From an uncultured Paraglaciecola sp. (GTDB taxonomy: Bacteria; Pseudomonadota; Gammaproteobacteria; Enterobacterales; Alteromonadaceae): a stretch of DNA of 64,000 bases. The notes beneath the pieces were generated by a model. The model made no database searches and was not told the DNA's origin. It saw only the letters and a list, made by a program, of their open reading frames with translations. How positions within the stretch are numbered: position 1 is the first letter of the stretch; each line of letters opens with the position of its first letter. The position numbers were made by a program, and so were the translations under genes. The stretch is taken from positions 1 to 64,000 of the forward strand of contig NZ_CAKZKO010000038.1 of the NCBI RefSeq assembly GCF_937123705.1. The letters run 5' to 3'. Positions 7,573 through 17,300 of the stretch are shown piece by piece.

Positions 7573-9378
7573 TTACAACCACTCAGTTTGGGTATCAAAA
7601 GCTGTACTGTCGATATTCTTAACCAAATTACCCCAATGATATGTCAGCGGTAATTCACTGTTAAAGAAATATTTCATGGCTTGTACTTTACCTTGATAAA
7701 AGTGCTGTTCATCAACATGAATATTACCGGCCAAAGCCTGTGATGCGATGGCTGCTTGTTTTAGCCATAACCACGCAATAGTGACGTGACCAAACATGTT
7801 CAAATAGCTCACTGAATTAGAAAAAACTAAATCAGGGTTAGTGCTACTTGCTGCCCCTAATACTTGTTGGGTAACTTCCCGCACATTAGCAACGGCTTTT
7901 TCAAGTGATTTAGAATACTCACTTAATTTATCGCTAGCCGTCGTTTCGGCAATGGTTTTCTCAATTTCAGCCAGAAACGCGTTATAACCAGAGAACTTAT
8001 TCATGGGCACTTTGCGGCATAATAAATCCAATGATTGAATACCCGTAGTCCCCTCGTGAATAGGGTTAAGGCGGTTGTCGCGATAAAACATCTCTACAGG
8101 ATGTTCGTTAGTGTAGCCGTGGCCACCTAACACTTGAATGGCTAAGTCATTGGCTTTTGGTCCCCATTCTGACGGCCAGCTTTTGATAATTGGGGTTAAA
8201 AAGTCGAGCACAGTCTTAGCGTGCAGGCGTTCTTCTGAGGTTAAGGCGGTAGTTTCGTCGTCGGCCAGTTGGTTACCGTATAAGCACAAAGCATAGGCAC
8301 CTTCTGAATAAGCTTTTTGGGTTAATAACATACGTTTTACATCTGGGTGTTCGATGATATTAACAGGTGGAGACTCAGGATCTTTACAAGATAACAATCG
8401 TCCTTGTGGTCTCTCTTTAGCGTAATTTAATGAATATTGAAATCCAGTTAAAGCTGTAACTGCAGCACTTGTTCCAACCATAATACGTGCTTCATTCATC
8501 ATATGAAACATGTACATTAAGCCCTTATTTTCTTCGCCCACTAAATAGGCCTCAGCGCCGTTTTGTTCACCAAAACTCAGTGCTGTTGAGGTTTGACCAC
8601 GGCCACCCATTTTGTGAAACAAACCAGCAAGAGCGACTTCGTTACGCTCACCTAAGCTACCATCATCATTGACTAAAAACTTAGGCACAATAAATAAGGA
8701 AATACCTTTAACGCCTTTTGGTGCGCCTTTCACGCGAGCGAGTACAAGATGCACAATGTTTTCGTTAAGGTCGTGATCACCGCCAGAAATAAAGATTTTA
8801 CTACCTGTTAAGCGATAATTACCTTGGGCGTCTTTTGTTGCTGTTGTGGTTAAGTCGGCAAGACCCGAACCAGCTCCAGGTTCGGTCATAGCCATAGTGC
8901 CTGCAAAACGACCTGCACGCATGGGATGTACCCATTTTTCAATTTGTTGTTGTGTGCCATGGGCTTCAATCAAATTACAATTTGCATTAGTCAGGGATAA
9001 ATAACCCAAACTGGTACTGGCTGTAGCAGAAAGGTACGCATAGGCGGCACTTGATGCAACGAGTGGTAATTGCATCCCGCCCATTTCATAATCAGCGGCA
9101 GGCGCACTTAAGCCTGCTTCTACAACTGCGTCGTTACCTGCTTTAATCTCTGGAATCAAATGCACCTTTTCGCCATCAAATGTGGGTTCGTTTGCATCCA
9201 CTTTCTGACGAATAGGTAAAAAATATTTTTCGGCGATAGCCTGTGCGGTATCTATGGCACCATTAAATGTGGTTTTATCGTGATCTTGGTACTTGTCTCT
9301 GTTGGTAAGGGATTCAACATTAAACATTTCATAGAGATAAAATTCTAAATCACGGCGGTTAACTATGGGTGCAGACAT
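7573..9378 (-). CDS. acyl-CoA dehydrogenase, DmdC-like long form
   Basis: 601 residues, longer than ordinary acyl-CoA dehydrogenases (about 380) and in the size class of DmdC and FadE5-like enzymes with an extra C-terminal domain. Visible motifs: flavin/substrate region AMTEPGAGSGLADL, KIFISGGDHD, MMNEARIMVGTSA and the catalytic base region YRDNRLNPIHEGTTGIQSLDL with Glu. It introduces the alpha-beta double bond in an acyl-CoA using FAD. DmdC members act on 3-methylmercaptopropionyl-CoA in DMSP breakdown, but others are general fatty acyl-CoA enzymes, and no dmdA/B/D neighbour is present. It is convergent with the MaoC-SDR pair. Confidence 0.85.
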   Translation of the reverse strand: MSAPIVNRRDLEFYLYEMFNVESLTNRDKYQDHDKTTFNGAIDTAQAIAEKYFLPIRQKVDANEPTFDGEKVHLIPEIKAGNDAVVEAGLSAPAADYEMGGMQLPLVASSAAYAYLSATASTSLGYLSLTNANCNLIEAHGTQQQIEKWVHPMRAGRFAGTMAMTEPGAGSGLADLTTTATKDAQGNYRLTGSKIFISGGDHDLNENIVHLVLARVKGAPKGVKGISLFIVPKFLVNDDGSLGERNEVALAGLFHKMGGRGQTSTALSFGEQNGAEAYLVGEENKGLMYMFHMMNEARIMVGTSAAVTALTGFQYSLNYAKERPQGRLLSCKDPESPPVNIIEHPDVKRMLLTQKAYSEGAYALCLYGNQLADDETTALTSEERLHAKTVLDFLTPIIKSWPSEWGPKANDLAIQVLGGHGYTNEHPVEMFYRDNRLNPIHEGTTGIQSLDLLCRKVPMNKFSGYNAFLAEIEKTIAETTASDKLSEYSKSLEKAVANVREVTQQVLGAASSTNPDLVFSNSVSYLNMFGHVTIAWLWLKQAAIASQALAGNIHVDEQHFYQGKVQAMKYFFNSELPLTYHWGNLVKNIDSTAFDTQTEWL

Positions 9379-9743
9379 ACTAGGTTTCCAATTTGATAAG
9401 TTTTGCGGGTTATTCTAGAACAATAAATAAAGTCGTAAAAATAAGGTGTTACTAAGAAGACATTATCATTAAGTATTTCAAATAAGAAATAACAAAATAG
9501 GCACAATGGGTATTAGTTTTGTTTATGTTTACACTCTGCCTTGCAGAGTTTGGGTTTATGGTAAAACAATAACCATGTTTAACATGGTATAGCTATTTCA
9601 TCTGGTTGAAAAATATGCTGATAATTGGTTTGGTTGCGAGTTTCTGTATGGTTTTGTGATGTAATCAATTATGCTCAGGTTTATAATTAGAGTGGGGCCC
9701 ACTCAGAACATGTATTTGCCATTAAATTAAAGAGATCCTTATC
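9379..9743. other. divergent intergenic region with two palindromes
   Basis: It lies between the acyl-CoA dehydrogenase (minus) and uvrY (plus). It contains two perfect symmetries, listed separately. No gene is visible. Confidence 0.5.
9533..9588. promoter_or_regulatory. two adjacent palindromes in the acyl-CoA dehydrogenase/uvrY intergenic region
   Basis: ACTCTGC-CTT-GCAGAGT at 9533-9549 and ACCATGTT-T-AACATGGT at 9572-9588, both perfect. Either may be an operator for the acyl-CoA dehydrogenase gene or for uvrY. I do not recognise the binding protein. Confidence 0.35.
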
Positions 9744-10388
9744 TTGATTAAACTGTTGTTAGTAGATGACCATGAACTTGTCAGAACAGGCATTCGTCGT
9801 ATTTTGGAGGATGTGCCTGACTTTGATGTGGTAGGTGAAGCCAGTAAAGGAGAAGAAGCGGTTAGGTTTTGTCGTGATCATGCACCAGACATCGTTTTAA
9901 TGGACATGAGTATGCCAGGAATTGGAGGCCTAGAAGCCACCAAACAAATTCTACGCTTTTCTGAGAACACCCGTGTCATAGTGTTATCGGTTCATAGAGA
10001 AAATCCTATCCCCGCTAAAGTGATGCAATTAGGGGCGTTTGGTTATTTAACCAAAGACTCTGAATCAGAAGAAATGATCAAAGCAATTTATAAAGTGGCA
10101 GCGGGTCAAAAGTATGTGTCGCCCGATATAGCCCAGCAGATTGCACTTGGGCAACTAGACTTAAACGAAAGTAGCCCTTTCGAACCTTTATCTGAGCGAG
10201 AGCTAGAAATTGCCTTAATGTTGACCAAGGGCGTGAAAGTACCCGAAATAGCGGTTTACCTAAACATCAGTGCTAAAACAGTCAATACCTATCGCTACCG
10301 AATGTTTGACAAGTTAAATGTCGGCACAGACGTTGAGCTTACTCATCTTGCATTGCGGCATGGATTGATAACGTCGGATCAACTATAA
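9744..10388 (+). CDS. uvrY: UvrY/GacA/SirA-type response regulator
   Basis: 214 residues. Receiver domain 1-120 (acidic VDDH, phospho-acceptor Asp in IVLMDMSMPG, Lys in YLTKDS) and a LuxR-type helix-turn-helix at about 147-205 (LSERELEIALMLTKGVKVPEIAVYLNISAKTVNTYRYRMFDKL). In relatives it is phosphorylated by BarA and activates Csr small RNAs. The start is TTG, with GAGATCC upstream. The order uvrY-uvrC-pgsA followed by the tRNA-Gly, -Cys and -Leu genes is conserved across gammaproteobacteria, which secures the identity. Confidence 0.95.
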   Translation: MIKLLLVDDHELVRTGIRRILEDVPDFDVVGEASKGEEAVRFCRDHAPDIVLMDMSMPGIGGLEATKQILRFSENTRVIVLSVHRENPIPAKVMQLGAFGYLTKDSESEEMIKAIYKVAAGQKYVSPDIAQQIALGQLDLNESSPFEPLSERELEIALMLTKGVKVPEIAVYLNISAKTVNTYRYRMFDKLNVGTDVELTHLALRHGLITSDQL

Positions 10389-10402
10389 GAATATCGTTTT
10401 AA

Positions 10403-12235
10403 ATGAGTTTTAAACCTGTTGAACATTTTGATCATCAAGCTTTTCTGAAAAACCTGACTAACCAACCAGGTGTATACCGAATGTACAATCACAAACAAGA
10501 AGTGATTTATGTAGGTAAAGCCAAAAACCTAAAAAAACGTGTGGCGAGTTATTTTAGAAGTCAGCTAGATAGCGTAAAAACACAATCTTTGGTTAAACAA
10601 ATTTGTTCTATGGATGTCACTGTAGTGCACAGTGAAACAGAAGCTTTTATTCTCGAAAACAACTTTATAAAAAAGTACAAGCCTAGATACAACGTTTTAT
10701 TAAGAGACGACAAAGGGTATCCCTTTATCTTTTTGTCTGCCCATACACACCCAAGATTAAGCTCGCACCGAGGTCCCAAAAAAGCGAAAGGCGAATATTT
10801 TGGGCCTTATCCCAGTGCTTGGGCGGTGCGCGAGAGCTTACGTACCATGCAACGATTATTTCCAATTAGGCAATGCGAAGACAGTTATTATCGGGCCCGA
10901 ACGCGACCTTGTTTACAATATCAATTACAACGCTGTGCAGGCCCATGTGTAGAAGGCTTAGTAAGCGAACAAGAGTATGCACAACAAGTGGAATACGCGC
11001 GGTTATTTTTAAAAGGTAAAAATAAACAGGTCATTGATTCATTAGTCGCTAAAATGGAGCAAGCCAGCGGCGCATTAAAATTTGAAGCTGCGGCGAACTA
11101 TCGTGATCAAATTGGTGCCTTAAATAAGGTTCAAGAGCAGCAATGGGTCAGTGGCAATCAACAAGAAATGGATGTGTTTGGTTTTGCCTACCGCAATGGT
11201 ATTGCGAGTATTCAAGGATTATTTATTCGTGATAATAAACTACTTGGCAGCAAGAGTTTTTATCCTAAAGTTCCCGCACAATCTAATGCAGCAGAAGTAT
11301 TTCAATCCTTTGTTTTGCAGTTTTACTTAGCAGGAAACAAAATTATTCCTCAGCAAATCGTGATCCCTTGCGAATTAACGGAACAAGCTGCCATTGAAGC
11401 CTTGCTAAGTAAAGAGGCTGGACGAAAAGTTCAGTTTTATAAAGGCGTCAGAGAGGAAAAACGCCGTTACCTTGACTTAGCCAATACTAATGCCGAAACG
11501 GCCTTAGAGTCTCGCCAAAGTCATCAAAAATCGGTATTTGCTCGCTATATTGAATTAGAACAAATATTAGAATTTGAACAACCCATACAACGTATGGAAT
11601 GTTTTGATATCAGTCATACATCGGGGCAACAAACCGTTGCTTCATGCGTAGTGTTCAATAGGGAAGGGCCCTATAAAACCGATTATCGTCGCTACAATAT
11701 TGAAGGTATCACCCCAGGCGATGACTATGCTGCAATGGCACAAGCGCTAGCGCGTCGTTATCGCGACGTTAAAGATGAAACCAAAATTCCCGATATTCTC
11801 TTTATCGATGGTGGTAAAGGGCAACTCGCTCAGGCTGAAGCCTACTTTGAAGGCTGGAAGCAAGTCAAAAAGCCGATACTAATAGGCGTGGCCAAAGGTA
11901 GTTCTCGTAAAGCAGGACTAGAAACCTTGATACTGGCCGGTAACCACGCAACGATTCCAATGGCGGGCGACAGTGCGGCATTACACCTAATTCAACATAT
12001 CCGCGATGAAGCCCATCGCTTCGCAATAACCGGGCATAGGCAAAGACGTCAAAAAGAAAAAAGCACCTCTAAGCTACAATCAATACCTGGAGTAGGGGCC
12101 AAAAGACGACAAAGCTTACTGAAATATATGGGAGGGCTACATGGCGTATTGCAAGCCAGTAAAGCAGAAATTGCAAAAGTTCCCGGTGTAAGTAGTGAGC
12201 TTGCCGAAATTATTTATGATCATATTCATAATTGA
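10403..12235 (+). CDS. uvrC: excinuclease ABC subunit C
   Basis: 610 residues, the usual length. GIY-YIG nuclease at 15-95 (GVYRMYN...[18 protein letters not shown]) for the 3' cut, Cys-containing linker ([13 protein letters not shown]), UVR motif near 200-235, RNase H-like 5' nuclease ([23 protein letters not shown]) and tandem helix-hairpin-helix at the C-terminus ([26 protein letters not shown]). It makes both incisions in nucleotide excision repair with UvrB. It starts 14 bp after uvrY in the same operon. Confidence 0.97.
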   Translation: MSFKPVEHFDHQAFLKNLTNQPGVYRMYNHKQEVIYVGKAKNLKKRVASYFRSQLDSVKTQSLVKQICSMDVTVVHSETEAFILENNFIKKYKPRYNVLLRDDKGYPFIFLSAHTHPRLSSHRGPKKAKGEYFGPYPSAWAVRESLRTMQRLFPIRQCEDSYYRARTRPCLQYQLQRCAGPCVEGLVSEQEYAQQVEYARLFLKGKNKQVIDSLVAKMEQASGALKFEAAANYRDQIGALNKVQEQQWVSGNQQEMDVFGFAYRNGIASIQGLFIRDNKLLGSKSFYPKVPAQSNAAEVFQSFVLQFYLAGNKIIPQQIVIPCELTEQAAIEALLSKEAGRKVQFYKGVREEKRRYLDLANTNAETALESRQSHQKSVFARYIELEQILEFEQPIQRMECFDISHTSGQQTVASCVVFNREGPYKTDYRRYNIEGITPGDDYAAMAQALARRYRDVKDETKIPDILFIDGGKGQLAQAEAYFEGWKQVKKPILIGVAKGSSRKAGLETLILAGNHATIPMAGDSAALHLIQHIRDEAHRFAITGHRQRRQKEKSTSKLQSIPGVGAKRRQSLLKYMGGLHGVLQASKAEIAKVPGVSSELAEIIYDHIHN

Positions 12236-12327
12236 GCTTTGAAAAATTCGCAGCTTGTGTGTTAATAGCCAGGTTTTATCACGCAATATACTTATTTTAA
12301 AATTACAGGAAATACAGAGAAAATTAG

Positions 12328-12891
12328 ATGTGGACTATTCCTAATATTATTACCATTATCAGAGTACTCCTGATACCCGTGTTTGTTTGTGTCTATTATT
12401 TAGATTGGAAATGGGCTCATCAGGCGGGTGCATTTATATTTTGGTTTGCAGCCATCACAGACTGGTTTGATGGCTATTTAGCCCGAAAACTTAATCAAAC
12501 TACAGCATTTGGCGCGTTTTTAGACCCAGTGGCAGATAAACTCATTGTATCTACAGCCTTATTGTTGATCACTCAAAGTTACAACAGTATATGGATAACC
12601 CTGCCTGCGATTTTGTTAATTTCTAGAGAGTTCTATATATCAGCCTTAAGAGAATGGATGGGACAACAAGGTAAACAAGACTTAGTTAAAGTATCTTTTA
12701 CTGGAAAAGCCAAAACCATGGCACAAATGCTAGCGTTAATTGGTTTACTCTCTGACATGGAATATTTTATGGGCATTCAAATATATTGGGTGTCATTAGG
12801 GCACATCTTATTATATGTCGCCGCGATGTTATCTTTATGGTCAATGGCTATATACACAAAAGCAGCTTGGGATGATCAAAAAAATGTTTAA
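12328..12891 (+). CDS. pgsA: CDP-diacylglycerol-glycerol-3-phosphate 3-phosphatidyltransferase
   Basis: 187 residues, four to five membrane helices, with the CDP-alcohol phosphotransferase motif D-G-x2-A-R-x8-G-x3-D-x3-D seen as DWFDGYLARKLNQTTAFGAFLDPVADK. It makes phosphatidylglycerophosphate in the inner membrane, the committed step to phosphatidylglycerol and cardiolipin. It follows uvrC as in E. coli. Confidence 0.96.
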   Translation: MWTIPNIITIIRVLLIPVFVCVYYLDWKWAHQAGAFIFWFAAITDWFDGYLARKLNQTTAFGAFLDPVADKLIVSTALLLITQSYNSIWITLPAILLISREFYISALREWMGQQGKQDLVKVSFTGKAKTMAQMLALIGLLSDMEYFMGIQIYWVSLGHILLYVAAMLSLWSMAIYTKAAWDDQKNV

Positions 12892-13082
12892 TTCGCCCTT
12901 CAATAATAGTGATTTGTGCAAATTTAGCGCGTTTAAGTCAAAATTTATCCAGTCAGTTCAAAAACATACTTTTTGTAGTTGACACTTAATACTTTGGATG
13001 TAGAATGCAGCCTCAGTTTTAGGGAGCCAAGCGAAACAATAGCAAGGCCCACAAAGACTGAAACAAAGTGTAGAGTAAATAA

Positions 13083-13157
13083 GCGGGAATAGCTCAGTGG
13101 TAGAGCACAACCTTGCCAAGGTTGGGGTCGCGAGTTCGAATCTCGTTTCCCGCTCCA
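13083..13157 (+). tRNA. tRNA-Gly (GCC)
   Basis: 75 bases with encoded CCA. Acceptor GCGGGAA/TTCCCGC, anticodon stem CAACC/GGTTG with loop TTGCCAA (anticodon GCC), T-loop TTCGAAT. First of the tRNA trio after pgsA. Confidence 0.96.
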
Positions 13158-13201
13158 AATTCTTCAGGTGAAGAAATGGTAAAATGTTTATTCAGCGGAA
13201 T

Positions 13202-13275
13202 GGCGGAATGGCAGAATGGCTATGCAGCGGATTGCAAATCCGTGTATCTCGGTTCGACTCCGGGTTCCGCCTCCA
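13202..13275 (+). tRNA. tRNA-Cys (GCA)
   Basis: 74 bases with encoded CCA. Acceptor GGCGGAA/TTCCGCC, anticodon arm CGGATTGCAAATCCG (anticodon GCA), T-arm CGGTTCGACTCCG. The preceding bases partly repeat the 5' end (GCGGAATGGCGGAATGG), so the 5' boundary is set by pairing to TTCCGCC. Confidence 0.94.
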
Positions 13276-13322
13276 AATACGCTTAATTATACCAGCTTAC
13301 TTTTCTAGTAAGTACCCCCGAT

Positions 13323-13409
13323 GCCCGGGTGGTGAAATTGGTAGACACAAGGGATTTAAAATCCCTCGTTCGTAAGGACGTGCCGGTTCAAGTCCGGCCC
13401 CGGGCACCA
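13323..13409 (+). tRNA. tRNA-Leu (UAA)
   Basis: 87 bases with encoded CCA. Acceptor GCCCGGG/CCCGGGC, anticodon stem GGGAT/ATCCC around TTTAAAA (anticodon TAA), class II variable arm, T-loop TTCAAGT. Completes the Gly-Cys-Leu group conserved next to pgsA. Confidence 0.95.
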
Positions 13410-13791
13410 TTTTAACTTCTACCGAAGTCTATAAATATTCATAAAACGCTATAAAATCAGTGCTTTAATCTGAGTTTTAACTCTGTCCGCTTTCTATTAC
13501 AGATATCTTTTTCCTACACATTAGTAACATTGACAGTAACACTGGATAGTGTCTGCTGTTTATCTGAGTGGTCCCTTATTTATGTGGTTTTATGGTATTA
13601 GGTATTTCTGATTTGTTTTGAGGTGAAAATTAACAATTAGAGAGCTATGAAAATTTAAAAGTGACCGGTAAATCAGGCTTTTTCACTATTTGGACGGATT
13701 TGAGCGAAAATAACTAGGTTTTGTGGTGAGTTAAGTCTATCTTTAGTTTGTTGATAGAGAATTATAATTATCAGAAAACCAAGGAGTTACA
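13410..13791 (+). other. intergenic region, no gene seen
   Basis: AT-rich, with stop codons in all frames and no T-tailed hairpin that I would call. It presumably carries the promoter of the CBS-domain gene. Confidence 0.4.
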
Positions 13792-14211
13792 GTGGAATCT
13801 CTCAAAGTATGTGATTATATGAATGCCCGTCCAGTAACCTTTACTAGCAATATGCCGGTAGCGGAAGCAGTTGAACGATTACTAGAGGCCAAACAAATTG
13901 GTGGTCCAGTAGTCAATACCGATAATAAGGTCATTGGTTTCTTATCTGAGCAAGATTGTCTTGTGCAAATGATTGAGTCGAGTTACTACCAAGAGCAAGT
14001 GGCACTGGTTAACGATATTATGAGAACTGGGGTGCTGGCGATTAAACCCTATTTATCAATTATTGAATTGGCGCAACAAATGACGTTAGATAAGCCAAAA
14101 GTTTACCCTGTAGTAGATGACGATGGATATTTACTAGGTACCATTAATCGCTCGGCGTTGTTGCATGCCTTAGACGTGCAACTTCATGACGGTTACAAAA
14201 GCGCGAGTTAG
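13792..14211 (+). CDS. CBS-domain pair protein
   Basis: 139 residues consisting of two CBS motifs: VCDYMNARPVTFTSNMPVAEAVERLLEAKQIGGPVVNTDNKVIGFLSEQDCL and VNDIMRTGVLAIKPYLSIIELAQQMTLDKPKVYPVVDDDGYLLGTINRSALLHAL. Such stand-alone Bateman modules bind adenine nucleotides or related ligands and modulate partner proteins; no partner is evident here. The start is GTG with AAGGAG seven bases upstream, a strong ribosome site. Not in an obvious operon. Confidence 0.85.
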   Translation: MESLKVCDYMNARPVTFTSNMPVAEAVERLLEAKQIGGPVVNTDNKVIGFLSEQDCLVQMIESSYYQEQVALVNDIMRTGVLAIKPYLSIIELAQQMTLDKPKVYPVVDDDGYLLGTINRSALLHALDVQLHDGYKSAS

Positions 14212-14331
14212 TCTAATCACTCTTTTTGAGTGTTATAAACTGCTAATTGTTGCGTAAAATTACTGGTATTTGCTCGATTCATCTTCTAGGATCATCGGTT
14301 CGTTTTATTGATCTAATCGAGCAGCCCTTTT

Positions 14332-17300
14332 TTGTCTTCAGTACAGTCTAATCCAGTCAAAACCCTAAAAGAATTATTCACCGATATTGCCTGTTGTTTG
14401 TCGAAAGACAAATTTAGGTTGAAATCTCGACTGCGTAAATTTTCGAACATTTCCGAGCAGAAAAAAGCGGATTATTTAGCTAAGTTACAGCGAGATATTG
14501 AACAATCAGCCAGCCTATATGCTATTCGGCAAGCGCAAGTTCCAGACCTTGATTTTCCTGCTCTTCCGATATCTGAACGTAAAGAAGAAATAGCCGAAGC
14601 AATTGCTAATCATCAAGTGGTGATCATTGCGGGTGAGACTGGGTCGGGTAAAACTACGCAAATCCCTAAAATCTGTTTGCAATTAGGCAGGGGCATTGGT
14701 GGACTAATTGGGCATACTCAACCCAGGCGTTTAGCGGCTCGCACTGTGGCAAATCGTATAGCCGAGGAGTTAAAAAGTCCGTTGGGACATCAGGTTGGCT
14801 TTAAAATACGCTTTTCAGATCAAGTATCTGATAATACCTATATCAAATTGATGACGGACGGTATTTTATTGGCCGAAATTCAACAAGATAAGTTTTTGAG
14901 TCAATACGATACCATCATCATAGATGAGGCTCATGAACGCAGTCTAAATATTGACTTTATTTTGGGTTACCTTAAACAGCTATTACCAAGGCGTCCCGAA
15001 CTCAAGCTTATCATTACCTCAGCAACCATTGATCCACAACGTTTTTCCAAGCACTTTAATGATGCGCCTGTGATTGAAGTGAGTGGTCGTACTTACCCTG
15101 TAGAGATGCGCTACCGAGAAATACAAAGCAGTGATTACGATCAAACTCAAGGCATAATCGAAGCGGTCAACGAGCTAATGTCTGAAGCACCAGGGGACAT
15201 ATTAGTGTTTTTAAGCGGAGAGCGAGAAATACGCGATACCGCTGATGCTCTAAATAAGCAGCATTATCGCCACACAGAGGTGTTGCCTTTATATTCGCGA
15301 TTGAGTAACAGTGAACAGAATAAGGTGTTTGCATCGCATTCTGGTCGGCGCATTGTGCTGGCTACTAATGTGGCCGAAACCTCGTTAACAGTGCCTGGCA
15401 TTAAATACGTGATTGACCCAGGCACGGCGCGTATTTCTCGTTACAGTGTGCGTAGTAAAGTGCAGCGTTTGCCTATTGAAGCCATATCCCAAGCGTCTGC
15501 CAATCAAAGGGCAGGGCGCTGTGGTCGTGTTTCCAACGGTATTTGTATTCGTTTGTATTCAGAAGAGGATTATTTAGCCAGAGATGTATTTACCGATCCT
15601 GAAATACTGCGTACTAACTTGGCCTCGGTCATTTTACAGATGATGTCGTTGGGACTGGGTAAGGTTGATGACTTTCCTTTTGTGCAACCACCAGACTCAC
15701 GCAGTATTAACGATGGTTTTAAGTTACTCGAAGAGTTAGGCGCGATTGATAGTCAACTTGGTCGTCAAGGGTTAACCCAGCAAGGGCGGCAACTCTCAAG
15801 ATTACCTATTGATCCCCGTTATGCACGTATGGTGATTGAAGCCGCTAAACAAAATTGTTTAAGCGAAGTGCTGATCATTGCTGCGGGTTTAAGTATTCAA
15901 GATCCCAAAGAGCGGCCTCAAGACAAGAAACAACAAGCCGATTTAAAACATGAAGATTTTATCAATAAAGAGTCTGATTTTTTAGGCTATTTTCAATTAT
16001 GGCAAATTTTTAAAGCCCAGCAACAAGCCTTATCTTCGAGTCAATTACGCAATTGGTGTAAGAAACATTTTATTAATTTTATGCGGATGCGAGAGTGGCA
16101 AGATATTGTTAGCCAACTTAAAAAGTCGGTAGCGGAATTGGGTTTTGGGATCTCTTCGCAGCAGGCCGAGTATCAACCTATTCACCAAGCCATTGCCTCA
16201 GGGTTGCTATCACATATAGGCAATAAAGATAGCGATCGCGAATACTTAGGGGCGCGCAATAGCCGCTTTAAAATTTTTCCGGGGTCAGGTCTAGCGAAAT
16301 CCCAACCTAAGTGGACTATGGTGGCTGAACTGGTGGAAACAGCCCACTTATTTGGGCGAGTGGCGGCAAAAATTGAACCTCAGTGGATTGAGCCATTAGC
16401 CCAGCACTTAACCAAAACAGAGTATTCCGAACCACACTGGTCTAAAAAGCAAGGTGTGGTGCAAGCGTTCGAAAAAGTGACTTTGTACGGGCTGGTTTTA
16501 GTCAGCCAAAGGCGTAAAAACTACAGCCAGATTGACTCAGTTGTAAGCAGAGATATTTTTATCCGCGAAGCACTGGTAAACATGCAAACAAAATTAAACT
16601 ATGAATTTTTGTCAGTTAATCAAGCACTGATTGAAAACATTGAAAATTTAGAAGATAAAAGCCGTCGACGCGATCTGTTAGTAGATGAAGGTACCTTAGT
16701 CGACTTTTATGCTAGTAAAATGCCTGATTATGTTTGCTCAGAAGCCAGCTTTAAAAAGTGGTGGAAAAAACAGTCAGCCGACGACTCGAGCATTCTCAAT
16801 TTCGATCCCAAGGCGTTACTTAAGAAAGATACCCAGCATATAGACGGCCACTCATTTCCTGAAACCTTTAGCCAAAACAATTTGACTTTAGGATTGGATT
16901 ATCACTTTGATCCAAAAGAGCCAGACGACGGCGTAAGCTTGATGGTGCCTTTACCTTTACTAAACCAGGTGACGACTCTTGGGTTAGATTGGCTTATTCC
17001 AGGTTTACGCCACGAGCTTATTGTGTCTTTAATCAAAGCCTTACCCAAATCCCAAAGACGAAATTTTGTGCCTGCACCTAATTATGCCGATGCGTGTTTG
17101 TCAGATATGCCGCAAACGGATAAACAAGGTAATGCTATAAGGTTTTTAAGTGCCTTGTCGTTAAAGTTAAAGCGTATGACGGGTATATTACTTGAAGAGT
17201 CAGATTGGCAACTCGATAAACTGCCGCAACATTTAGTTTTTAATATCAAAGTGTTAGATCAAGATACCAAGGTAATTGCGCAGGGGCGAGACTTGCTAGC

